Part shown: positions 6,925 through 14,436 of the stretch, piece after piece
How positions within the stretch are numbered: the stretch's first letter is position 1
How the letters are laid out: the number at the start of each line of letters is the position of its first letter
Origin: CAYLSV01 sp964386435
Lineage (GTDB): Bacteria; Planctomycetota; Phycisphaerae; Tepidisphaerales; Tepidisphaeraceae
Assembly (NCBI GenBank): GCA_964386435.1
Contig: CAYLSV010000042.1
Span: forward strand, 1 to 30,305
Reading direction: 5' to 3'
Length of the DNA stretch: 30,305 bases
Made by a program: the position numbers and the translations under genes
The notes under the pieces: generated by a model
What the model saw: only the letters and a program-made list of their open reading frames with translations
The model's database searches: none
Told to the model about the DNA's origin: nothing

Positions 6925-8712
6925 ATGTACATCCCTCCCGACGCGCCTGCGGAGACCGACGTGCCCGAGGGTGTAGCCTCTTCTTCCCCCTCCTCGCCGG
7001 GCGGGGTGCGGCCGCGGGTGCTGATGCTCGGCGAGCGGGACGTCGACGACGGCCCGGCGAAGCTGCTGCGGCAAGCGTTTGAGGTCGAAACCGTCACCGA
7101 CCTGCCGGCGGCGCTGGACCGGCTGCGGGCCGGCGGGTTTGTGGGCGTCTACGCGGCGACGGGCGACTTCCTGCCGCTGGAGCGCGGTCTCGTCGGGCAG
7201 CAGGCCGACCTCGTGCTCAACACCATTGGCGAAGGCGTTTGCATCGTCGGCCCCGGCGGGCACTGCTTGTGGCAGAACCACAAGATGCAGGCGTGGCCTG
7301 ACGAGGTCCGCGACGAAGTCATCCGCACCTGCGGCGAGGCGCTCACGCTTTTCGCCGAGCAGACACAGCCGCCCGCGCTCGGCGACACCATGGGCGGGCC
7401 GCGGAGCAAGCGGTACGCGACGACGGCCGCCAACGGGCAGTTCATGGAGGTCGTCGCCAGCCCGGTGATCGACGACTCGGGCGCGGTCCGGCAGGTGGCG
7501 GCCGTGGTCTGGGACGCCACCGGCACCCGCCGGCTGCAACAGAAGATCGACGCCATCGACAAGGCCGGCCGCGAACTGGTCCGCCTTGAATCCGAGGCCA
7601 TCCGCCACCTCAACATGGCCGATCGGCTGAAGCTGCTCGAGGAGACGATCATCGGGTACACCCGTGATTTGCTGCACTTCGACCACTTCGCCATCCGTCT
7701 GCTGGACAAAAAGAACGAGAAGCTCGAGCTCGTCATCAGCGAGGGCTTGCCGGACGACGCGCTCAACGTCGAGTTGTTTCGCGGCGATCACGACGGCGGC
7801 CACCACGGCATCAGCGGCTACGTGGCGGCGACGGGCCGCAGCTACATCTGTGCCGACGTGGATCGCGACGAGCGGTACGTCACCGGCCTCGACGGGGCCC
7901 GCAGCAGCCTGACGGTGCCGCTGCAGCTGCACGACAAGGTGCTGGGCGTGTTCAACATCGAGAGCCACCAGCCGGCGGCGTTTACCGAGGACGACCGGCA
8001 GTTCGCCGAGATCTTCGGGCGGTACGTGGCGATGGCGCTGAACATTCTGGATCTAATGGTCTTTGAGCGGGTCGAGACGCGGAGCAAGCTGGCCGACGAC
8101 GTCAGCAGCGAGGCCGCCGGGCCGTTGAACGACATCGCCTCCGATGCCGCGGCGTTGCAGGAGGAGTTCCTCGGCGACGAGTCACTGCGGCAGCGGCTGG
8201 CGAGCATTTTGAGCAACGTCGAAGTCATCCGCGGCAGCCTGAAGCAGGCCGTTCGCGGGCCGCAGACGATCCTGGGGGCCAAGAACATCAAGCCGCCCGC
8301 CGTGGCCGACCCGACGCTGCGGGGGGCGCGGGTGATGGTGGTCGACGACGAATCCAACATCCGCGAGACGATCGGCAGCATCCTCCGCAAGTACCAGGTG
8401 AACGTGACGATCGCCGGTACTGGCGAGGAGGCGATCGCCCACCTCGACAGCCCGCACAGCCTGCCGCCGGATTTGATCGTCAGCGACATCAAGATGCCTG
8501 ACCTCTCCGGCTACGACGTCTTCGCCGCCGCCCGCCGGCACGCCCCGGAAACGCCCGTGATCCTCATGACCGGCTTCGGCTACGACCCGAACCACTGCAT
8601 CGTCCGCGCCAGCCAGGAGGGTTTGCAGGCGGTGCTCTTCAAGCCCTTCAAGGTCGACCAACTTTTGACCGAGATCCGCAAAGCGCTGGCCCACCGGGTC
8701 GACACGGCGTGA
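6925..8712 (+). CDS. PAS/GAF/receiver signalling protein with degenerate kinase dimerisation helix
   Basis: This is a 595-residue cytoplasmic signalling protein. Residues ~30-85 resemble a truncated receiver fold without the Asp. Residues ~90-200 look PAS-like (LVLNTIGEGVCIVGPGGHCLWQN, EVVASPVIDDSGAVRQVAAVVWDAT). A coiled coil and then a GAF domain (~225-375, with FDHFAIRLLD, SLTVPLQLHDKVLGVFNIES) follow. Next, LADDVSSEAAGPLNDI resembles the HisKA helix but has Ser where the phospho-accepting His should be, and no ATPase domain follows. The C-terminus (~468-590) is a complete receiver: VVDDE, phosphoacceptor Asp521 in SDIKMP, MTG, and Lys in FKPF. So it probably receives phosphate from another kinase. 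GGAG 6 nt before GTG 6961 supports that codon as an alternative start. Partners are unknown. Confidence 0.85.
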   Translation: MYIPPDAPAETDVPEGVASSSPSSPGGVRPRVLMLGERDVDDGPAKLLRQAFEVETVTDLPAALDRLRAGGFVGVYAATGDFLPLERGLVGQQADLVLNTIGEGVCIVGPGGHCLWQNHKMQAWPDEVRDEVIRTCGEALTLFAEQTQPPALGDTMGGPRSKRYATTAANGQFMEVVASPVIDDSGAVRQVAAVVWDATGTRRLQQKIDAIDKAGRELVRLESEAIRHLNMADRLKLLEETIIGYTRDLLHFDHFAIRLLDKKNEKLELVISEGLPDDALNVELFRGDHDGGHHGISGYVAATGRSYICADVDRDERYVTGLDGARSSLTVPLQLHDKVLGVFNIESHQPAAFTEDDRQFAEIFGRYVAMALNILDLMVFERVETRSKLADDVSSEAAGPLNDIASDAAALQEEFLGDESLRQRLASILSNVEVIRGSLKQAVRGPQTILGAKNIKPPAVADPTLRGARVMVVDDESNIRETIGSILRKYQVNVTIAGTGEEAIAHLDSPHSLPPDLIVSDIKMPDLSGYDVFAAARRHAPETPVILMTGFGYDPNHCIVRASQEGLQAVLFKPFKVDQLLTEIRKALAHRVDTA

Positions 8713-8719
8713 GGCGTGA

Positions 8720-8821
8720 CTTGTTCTTCGTCATTTGTTCTTGGTCTAATGCCAGTTGATGACATCAACAGGTTCGTACAGCAGCAAGGATAAAGAACAA
8801 AGGACCAACGACAAAGGACCA
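8720..8821. repeat. Heptad-built intergenic stem-loop (copy H2)
   Basis: The left arm 8720-8747 has GTTCTTN-type units and the right arm 8787-8821 has NGGACCA/AGAACAA-type units. Between them is a perfect small hairpin, GTTGAT-GAC-ATCAAC at 8755-8769. It lies between the signalling gene and ilvN on the same strand and could end the first transcript. Confidence 0.7.
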
Positions 8822-8823
8822 CC

Positions 8824-8829
8824 TACGCT
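8824..8829 (+). promoter_or_regulatory. Leaderless-type -10 box TACGCT for ilvN
   Basis: TACGCT is followed by 6 nt and the ATG at 8836. The box starts directly after the right arm of the heptad stem-loop, so any -35 element would lie inside the repeat. Confidence 0.5.
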
Positions 8830-8835
8830 GCGGCC

Positions 8836-9399
8836 ATGCGTCACGTCCTCTCCGCGTTGGTGATGAACGAACCCGGCGTGCTCGCGAATGTCGCGGGCAT
8901 GTTCGCCGCCCGCGGCTTCAACATCGAGTCGCTCGTGGTCGGCCGGACCGAGAACCCGGAGGTCAGCCGGATGACCGTGGTGGTCGATGGCGACCTGAAC
9001 ATCGTCAGCCAGATCGAGAAGCAGCTGGCCAAGCTCGTGCCGGTGCAGAGCGTGCGGAACTTGCAGACGACGAGCTACGTCGAGCGTGATCTGGCCCTCA
9101 TCACCGTCCGCGCCAACGCCGGCGGGCGGCGGGAACTGATGGATTTGGCCAACAGCTTTCGCGGCCGGGTGGTCGACGTCGCCCCCGACACGCTGATGAT
9201 CGAGATCAGCGGCAGCGAGGAAAAAGTTGAGGCGTTCATCACCCTCATGACGCCCTACGGCATCAAGGAGATGGCCCGCACCGGCACGATCGCCCTGACC
9301 CGCGGTTTGGACAACGCCCGCCACCGCGAGGAGCCGGCCGACATCCGCCGCATCCGCAGCCTCGACGCCGGCCCCGCCGAAGCGCTGCCGCCAAGCTGA
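8836..9399 (+). CDS. ilvN: Acetolactate synthase small (regulatory) subunit
   Basis: The 187-residue protein is the regulatory subunit of acetolactate synthase, which starts valine, leucine and isoleucine synthesis and gives feedback inhibition by binding valine. An ACT domain fills residues 1-75: HVLSALVMNEPGVLANVAGMFAARGFNIESL, the classical opening, then SRMTVVV and QLAKLVPVQSV. The second half (ERDLALITVRA, FRGRVVDVAPDTLMIEISG, PYGIKEMARTGTIAL) is the conserved C-terminal domain. About 25 extra polar residues follow. The catalytic subunit gene, usually directly upstream, is absent here and must lie elsewhere. leuC follows 32 nt downstream, so leucine-pathway context is kept. Also called ilvH in some genomes. 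Confidence 0.95.
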   Translation: MRHVLSALVMNEPGVLANVAGMFAARGFNIESLVVGRTENPEVSRMTVVVDGDLNIVSQIEKQLAKLVPVQSVRNLQTTSYVERDLALITVRANAGGRRELMDLANSFRGRVVDVAPDTLMIEISGSEEKVEAFITLMTPYGIKEMARTGTIALTRGLDNARHREEPADIRRIRSLDAGPAEALPPS

Positions 9400-9420
9400 C
9401 CGGCCCGCCGGTTCGCCGCG

Positions 9421-9426
9421 TATACT
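9421..9426 (+). promoter_or_regulatory. Leaderless-type -10 box TATACT for leuC
   Basis: TATACT matches TATAAT at five of six positions and ends 5 nt before ATG 9432. It lies in the 32-nt gap after ilvN and suggests leuC has its own transcript start. A weak CTGACC stands 19 nt upstream. Confidence 0.55.
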
Positions 9427-9431
9427 CCGGC

Positions 9432-10835
9432 ATGGCAGGCATGACGATGACGGAGAAGATTCTCGCCAAGCACGCGGGAAAGACGCACGTTTCGCCGGGG
9501 GAGAACGTTTGGGTCGATGTCGACGTCCTGATGACCCACGACGTTTGCGGCCCCGGCACGGTCGGCATCTTCCAGCAGGAGTTCGGCAAGGACGCGCGGG
9601 TCTGGGACCCCGACCGCGTCGTCATCGTGCCCGACCACTACATCTTCACGGCCGACCTCAAGAGCTACCGCAACGTTCAACTGCTGCGGCAGTTCGTGAA
9701 GGATCAGGGGCTGAGGTACTACTACGACCCCGACTTCATCGAGAAGGAGGGCATGCCCAGCCCGTACCTCGACCCGACGAAGACGAGCTACAAGGGCGTG
9801 TGCCACAAGGCGCTCCCGGAGGAAGGGCACGTGCGGCCGGGCGAGATTTTGCTCGGCACCGATTCGCACACCTGCACCGCCGGGGCGTTCGGGCAGTTCG
9901 CCACCGGCGTGGGCAACACGGACGCCGCGTTCACGCTCGGCACCGGCAAGACGTGGCTCAAGGTGCCGCCGACGATGAAGTTCACGTTCGACGGGGAGAT
10001 CCCGCCGTATTTGACGGCGAAGGATTTGATCCTGGCCGTCATCGGCGAGATCGGCGTCGACGGGGCGACCTACAAGACCATGTACTTTCACGGTGATGGG
10101 ATCGGCAGCCTGACGCTGGAAGACCGCATGACCCTCACCAACATGGCCATCGAGGCCGGCGGCAAGAACGGCGTGTGCGACGTTGATGAGAAGACGCTGG
10201 CGTATGTCCGCAATCGCAGCAACCGCCCGGAGTGGGACGTGGTGAGCGACGACGGCGACGCCGAGTACTGCTACGAGCAGGCGTGGAATCTGAACATCAT
10301 GGAGCCGATGGTCGCCAAGCCACACTCGCCCGACAACAAGGACCTCGCCCGCAACTGCGGCGACGTGAAGCTCGACCAGGCGTACATCGGCTCCTGCACC
10401 GGCGGTAAAATCACCGACATGATCTTCGCCGCCAACATCCTGCTGGGCGAGAAGGTCAAGATCCCGACCTACGTCGTCCCCGGCAGCACCGAGGTCCACG
10501 CCGACATGCAGCGGCTCAACCTCCGCGGTGTCGAGAAGGATTCGAACGAGAAGAGCATCGAGGACGTCCTGCTCGACGCCGGCTGTCAGATGGGCCCCAG
10601 CGGCTGCGCCGCCTGCCTCGGCGGCCCGGTCGATACCTTTGGCCGGCTGAACGAGCCGCTGACGTGCATCAGCACCACCAACCGCAACTTCCCCGGCCGC
10701 ATGGGCCACAAACAGGCCGGCGTCTACCTCGCCTCCCCGCTTACGGTTGCCGCCTCGGCCCTTACCGGCCGCGTCACCGACCCGCGCGACTACGTCAGCA
10801 GTCCGATCGAAACCGGCTCGGCCGGCCTCGTGTGA
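9432..10835 (+). CDS. leuC: 3-isopropylmalate dehydratase large subunit (aconitase family)
   Basis: LeuC with LeuD isomerises 2-isopropylmalate to 3-isopropylmalate in leucine synthesis, using a 4Fe-4S cluster. The 467-residue protein begins MTMTEKILAKHAG, typical of the bacterial/archaeal type-2 branch. It carries PDHYIFTAD, LLGTDSHTCTAGAFG and the cluster ligands Cys322 (IGSCTGG), Cys392 and Cys395 (GCAACLGG). The C-terminal STTNRNFPGRMG is the substrate-side motif. It is longer than most type-2 members, with extra residues around the YYYDPDFIEKEGMPSPYLDP and VRNRSNRPEWDVVSDDGDAEYCYEQAW stretches. leuD is not adjacent. Homoaconitase is a possible alternative, but the ilvN neighbour favours leucine synthesis. 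Confidence 0.92.
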   Translation: MAGMTMTEKILAKHAGKTHVSPGENVWVDVDVLMTHDVCGPGTVGIFQQEFGKDARVWDPDRVVIVPDHYIFTADLKSYRNVQLLRQFVKDQGLRYYYDPDFIEKEGMPSPYLDPTKTSYKGVCHKALPEEGHVRPGEILLGTDSHTCTAGAFGQFATGVGNTDAAFTLGTGKTWLKVPPTMKFTFDGEIPPYLTAKDLILAVIGEIGVDGATYKTMYFHGDGIGSLTLEDRMTLTNMAIEAGGKNGVCDVDEKTLAYVRNRSNRPEWDVVSDDGDAEYCYEQAWNLNIMEPMVAKPHSPDNKDLARNCGDVKLDQAYIGSCTGGKITDMIFAANILLGEKVKIPTYVVPGSTEVHADMQRLNLRGVEKDSNEKSIEDVLLDAGCQMGPSGCAACLGGPVDTFGRLNEPLTCISTTNRNFPGRMGHKQAGVYLASPLTVAASALTGRVTDPRDYVSSPIETGSAGLV

Positions 10836-10898
10836 CGCGGGGAAGAAGGCGGTTTCAGCGCTGCTGTTGCCGGATAGAATCTCGTAGCCGCCGGCTTC

Positions 10899-11354
10899 TC
10901 AACGCGAATCGAGCTGTTGCACTTCGGCCCGCACCGGGGTGTCCGAGGTGACCCGCACGACACTGCGGCCTTCGGGGATGGTGAGGTCGGTCCGCAGGCT
11001 GGTCTCGCGGCCGGTGGCGAGCACTTGTTCGAGGACGAGGTCGCCGGCGTAGATGCGCAGCACGGCTTCGGTGCCGTCGGTGAACTTGCCGGGGGCGACG
11101 GGGAGGTCGGCCCGTTCGCCGGGGGCGAGCAGGGCGGCGTTGCGGCCATCGGCACCGGGGGCACCGGCGGCAAGGTCTTCGGGCGTCGCCCAAGCGGCGT
11201 CGTAGGGCGGGGCGTTCTTGGTGAGCCAGAGGGTGACGGGGCCGTCGGCGTGGTTCTCGACGCTCACGTTGTATCGTCGGGTCTCGCCACCGCCGCCGCA
11301 GCCGGCGAGGAAGGCGGCGAGCAGCAGCACGGGGAGCAGGTGACGCAGGGGCAT
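10899..11354 (-). CDS. Predicted lipoprotein of unknown function
   Basis: This 151-residue protein has a clear lipoprotein signal. MPLRH is followed by a hydrophobic run and the lipobox LAGC (Cys at about residue 19), then a Gly-rich linker. The mature part (YNVSVENHADGPVTLWLTKNAPPYDAAWATPEDLA, APGERADLPVAPGKF, EAVLRIYAGDLVLEQVLA) looks like one all-beta domain, perhaps immunoglobulin-like, that would sit at the membrane on the periplasmic side. I do not recognise the family. The ATG at 11354 has TAACCT 6 nt upstream, supporting both the start and separate transcription. It is convergent with leuC, with a 63-nt gap. Confidence 0.8.
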   Translation of the reverse strand: MPLRHLLPVLLLAAFLAGCGGGGETRRYNVSVENHADGPVTLWLTKNAPPYDAAWATPEDLAAGAPGADGRNAALLAPGERADLPVAPGKFTDGTEAVLRIYAGDLVLEQVLATGRETSLRTDLTIPEGRSVVRVTSDTPVRAEVQQLDSR

Positions 11355-11360
11355 GGTGGA

Positions 11361-11366
11361 AGGTTA
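11361..11366 (-). promoter_or_regulatory. Leaderless-type -10 box TAACCT for the lipoprotein gene
   Basis: TAACCT is separated by 6 nt from the ATG at 11354. There is no purine-rich Shine-Dalgarno sequence in the gap. Confidence 0.5.
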
Positions 11367-11433
11367 CGCACGACAGGCGGCGATACAGGTCGATTGATCG
11401 GCGTCGGAACACGGGGCATCGTCACTCGCGTCT

Positions 11434-11557
11434 CGACGCCGCCGGAATCCCCACCGCCTCGTAGAGGCGGGGNNNNNNNNNNCTACGCACGCGATCCGAG
11501 CACGTGGAAGAGCGGGTGTAGCCCCGCCTCTACGAGGCGGTGGGGGCCTTAGCGACG
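11434..11557. repeat. Paired GTAG-headed inverted hairpin repeat (BIME-like element 4), interrupted by a gap
   Basis: The right arm 11518-11557 is intact. The left arm 11434-11486 contains ten N. The hairpin core is CCGCCTC-gta-GAGGCGG where element 1 has CCGCTGC-gta-GCAGCGG, so stem bases have changed in pairs. The outer ends and the CTACGCACGC spacer start match element 1. It begins 9 nt past the stop of the minus-strand gene at 11566 and could terminate it. Confidence 0.8.
11473..11482. other. Assembly gap of ten N inside a hairpin arm
   Basis: By comparison with the intact element at 1485-1595, the bases before the gap (GGCGGGG) and after it (CTACGCACGC) should be directly adjacent. The N run is therefore probably a placeholder with few or no missing bases. 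Confidence 0.7.
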
Positions 11558-11565
11558 CACGGAAA

Positions 11566-14436
11566 TCAGCCAAAGTCCAGCCTTGCAATGCGGCCGTTGA
11601 TGTCGACGAGGTAGAGGTAGCCGTCGGCTGGGTTCTGGGTCATGGCGACGGGGCGGCCGATGTTGCCGGTAACTTTGCTCTCGGCGCGGACGGTGCCGTT
11701 GACGTTGAACTCCAGGACCTCGACCTCGCCGCGGCCGTAGTCGGCCCAGAAGAGGGCGTTTTCGTACTTGGCCGGGTAGCGGTTGTTCGTGCCGTCGTAG
11801 AAGTCGCCGACGGCCACGGCGATGCCGCCGTCGCTGTGGCTGCGGGCGTAGGTCGGCGGCGTGGTGGCCGGGCCGTTTGCGTAGAAGTCTTGGCCGGCGG
11901 CGGTGTCGCGGTAGCCGCGGGTCTGGGCAGGCGTGCCCTCCATGCCCTCGAACCACGGCCACCCGAGGTTCAACCCGCCGCCGACGCTCGGGTTGTCGTC
12001 GACGCGGTTGATCTCTTCGTAAGCGTTCCAGCCGACGTCGCCGATGTACAGGTCGCCATTGGTCGGGTGCACGGCCATGCGGAACGGGTTGCGCAAGCCG
12101 ACCGAGTACACCTTGCTGCGGTTGGCATCGGGGTTGCCGTTGAAGTACGGGTTGTCGGCGAGGCCGCGGCCGGTGTTGGGGTCGAGGCGGAGCAGCTTGC
12201 CACTGAGGTTGTCGATGTCCTGGACGCGGGCGGTCCGCGGGTCGGTGAAGCCGTAGCTCGTGCCGTCGCCGACGGTGACGTACAGGTTGCCGTCGAGGCC
12301 GAAGCGGACGGCGCCGATGGTGTGGCTTTGGCTGTCGGTGGCGACGTAGTCGTCGATCCACGCGCCGCTTGAGTCGCGGCCGCTGGGCGGCAGGTTGCGG
12401 TCGCCGGTGGAGTCCTTGTCGGGGCGGGTGGTGTTGGCCCACGTGGAGTTCTTGCCGAGGATGACCTCGCCGCTGCCGGATTGGGCGACGGTGAAGTTGC
12501 TGGCGGCGGTGGCCTGGATGCGGACGACGCGGGCCGGGCGGTTGCCGGCTTTGTCGCGGGCGGCCAGCCCGCTGCCGTTGGCGGCCTCGGGCGGGTCGTA
12601 GGTGTACGAGGCGTAAACCCACGGCTCCGTCGGGAAGTTCGGGTGCACCGCAATGCTCATCAGCCCGCGATCCCGCACCGCGTTGACGTCTTCCCGCAAG
12701 TCGGCGAACAGCGTCTTTTGCCCGTCGGCGAAGCGGTAGATCCGGCCGTCCTTCTGCGCGATGAACATGGTGCCATCGGGCGTGAAGTCGACGTAGGTCG
12801 GCGACGCCAGCGACGGCACGACCGTCTCGACACTGAACGACCCGTCCACCGGCGGCGGCGGGGGCGGCGGGGCGTCGGCGGGGTAAAGCTGCTGCTGCGG
12901 CACGACCTGCCACGGCGTGCTGGCGCTCTGCCACTCCAACCGGACATCGGCGTTGCTCGTGTTGTCGTAATATTCCAGCCGAATGTCCTTCTTTTCGCCG
13001 ACGCCGAACGTGATCGGCGGGCTGTCGAACCGCTTGTTGCCGCCGTCGCGCCACTCGTTGATCACGCGGTTGCCGTCGATGAACAGGCGGAAGCCGTCGT
13101 CGCCGCGGACGCGGAAGGTGTACGCCTCGCCGAACTTGCCCTGCACCTGGCCGGTCCAGCGGACGCTGAACGTTTCGGCCCCAACGCCGGGGGCGGGGCT
13201 GCCTTGGTTCCAGTCGAAGTTGATCGTCGGATCGACCCGATTCAGCTCGGGGTTCGTCAGGTTCTTCGTGTTGAAGTACTCGCCACGCAGCCCGGTGCCG
13301 GTGCCGTCGATTGGGGGCTGGGTGGTGCCGCTGTAAAGCTGCGTCGCCGGCACCACCTGCTTCGGCTGGCTCGCGCTGCTCCATGACAGCTTCGCCCCCG
13401 CCCAGCCGGTCCGCTCGACGAACGTCAACTCGATCGGCACCTTCTGGCCCTTGGTCATCTGGAGCGTGCCGGTGTATTCCTCGGCGGCCGTCCAGTTCGG
13501 GATGCTGGCGACAACCTGCCCGCCGATCGTCAGCGTGAAGGCGTCGTCGGCCTCGACGTGGAAGGTGTACAGCTCGCTGTGCTGGGCCTCGATCTGGCCG
13601 GTCCAGCGGGCGCTGAACGTGTCGGCCGCGATGTCGCTGCGTGGGCTGCCGTCCTGCCAGTTGAAGTCGATCGTGGCGTCGGTCCGCTGGAACTTCTTGC
13701 CGGTGAAGTCCTCGTTGTCGAAGTACTCGCCGGTCAGGCCGTCGCCCGTGCCCGGCGTCGGCGGGGTGGGGGCGGCGACGCTGTAGAGCTGGCTCTGCGG
13801 CACGACCTGCTTGCTCTGGCTCGCGCTGCTCCACGACAAACTCGCCCCGGCCCAACCGGTGCCCTCGTTGTAGCGGACCTCGATGTCGACCTTCTCACCG
13901 GCTACCAGGTTGATGCTGCCCGTGTACTCCTCGGCCGGCGTCCAGTCGCGCTGGTCGATCAGCGTCTGGCCGTTGACGATCAGCGTCACGCCGTCGTCGA
14001 CCTCGGCGTGGAAGGTGTACCGCTCGGTGTACAGCGGCTCGATCTGCCCGAGCCAGCGGACGCTGAAGCCATCGACGGGGATGTCATTCCGCGGCGAGCC
14101 GTCCTGCCAGCCGAAGTCGATTCGGGAGTCGACGCGGTCGAACACCGGCGTGCCGAAGTCGCGGTCGCTGTGGTAGATGCCGCGGAGGCCGTCGCCGTTG
14201 CCGGGCTCGGGCGGGGCGTCGAACTCGCTGAACAACGCGTTCTTCGGCACAATCTGCTTGCTCACGCCCGGCCCGGACCAACTCAGCGCCGCCCCCGCCC
14301 AGCCGCTGCCTTCGCGGTAGTCGATGCGGATGTCGGCCTTCTGCCCGGCGACGAGGCGGATCGGCGTGCCGACGATCTCGTCCGGGCCCCACTCCGGGCG
14401 GTCCATGATCTGCTGGCCGTTCACCCACATCGTCAC
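11566..14436 (-). CDS. Secreted PA14/glucose-sorbosone dehydrogenase protein, C-terminal part after a frameshift
   Basis: This 956-codon stretch continues the gene that starts at 15680. It holds the end of a first PA14 domain, then three complete PA14 repeats (about residues 80-215, 220-355, 360-500). Each repeat opens with a GDGLxGxYF-like segment and ends with LSWSSASQxKQVVPxxxLY. From about residue 520 to the end is a glucose/sorbosone dehydrogenase six-bladed propeller (LASPTYVDFTPDGTMFIAQKDGRIYRF, HTIGAVRFGLDGNLYVTVGDG, GLRNPFRMAVHPTNGDLYIGDVGWNAYEEIN). Relatives oxidise sugars with PQQ, and PA14 domains often bind carbohydrate. The protein is presumably exported and acts on polysaccharide-derived sugars. 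The ATG at 14436 is probably not a true start, because the frame runs upstream to the frameshift at about 14475. Confidence 0.88.
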   Translation of the reverse strand: MTMWVNGQQIMDRPEWGPDEIVGTPIRLVAGQKADIRIDYREGSGWAGAALSWSGPGVSKQIVPKNALFSEFDAPPEPGNGDGLRGIYHSDRDFGTPVFDRVDSRIDFGWQDGSPRNDIPVDGFSVRWLGQIEPLYTERYTFHAEVDDGVTLIVNGQTLIDQRDWTPAEEYTGSINLVAGEKVDIEVRYNEGTGWAGASLSWSSASQSKQVVPQSQLYSVAAPTPPTPGTGDGLTGEYFDNEDFTGKKFQRTDATIDFNWQDGSPRSDIAADTFSARWTGQIEAQHSELYTFHVEADDAFTLTIGGQVVASIPNWTAAEEYTGTLQMTKGQKVPIELTFVERTGWAGAKLSWSSASQPKQVVPATQLYSGTTQPPIDGTGTGLRGEYFNTKNLTNPELNRVDPTINFDWNQGSPAPGVGAETFSVRWTGQVQGKFGEAYTFRVRGDDGFRLFIDGNRVINEWRDGGNKRFDSPPITFGVGEKKDIRLEYYDNTSNADVRLEWQSASTPWQVVPQQQLYPADAPPPPPPPVDGSFSVETVVPSLASPTYVDFTPDGTMFIAQKDGRIYRFADGQKTLFADLREDVNAVRDRGLMSIAVHPNFPTEPWVYASYTYDPPEAANGSGLAARDKAGNRPARVVRIQATAASNFTVAQSGSGEVILGKNSTWANTTRPDKDSTGDRNLPPSGRDSSGAWIDDYVATDSQSHTIGAVRFGLDGNLYVTVGDGTSYGFTDPRTARVQDIDNLSGKLLRLDPNTGRGLADNPYFNGNPDANRSKVYSVGLRNPFRMAVHPTNGDLYIGDVGWNAYEEINRVDDNPSVGGGLNLGWPWFEGMEGTPAQTRGYRDTAAGQDFYANGPATTPPTYARSHSDGGIAVAVGDFYDGTNNRYPAKYENALFWADYGRGEVEVLEFNVNGTVRAESKVTGNIGRPVAMTQNPADGYLYLVDINGRIARLDFG

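Noticed and set aside
10884..10898. Single GTAGC-headed mini-hairpin (GTAGCCGCCGGCTTC) between leuC and the lipoprotein gene
   Set aside because: The stem is only about 5 bp, no inverted partner exists, and part of it may occur by chance in GC-rich sequence. It could be a decayed solo REP, but the evidence is too weak.
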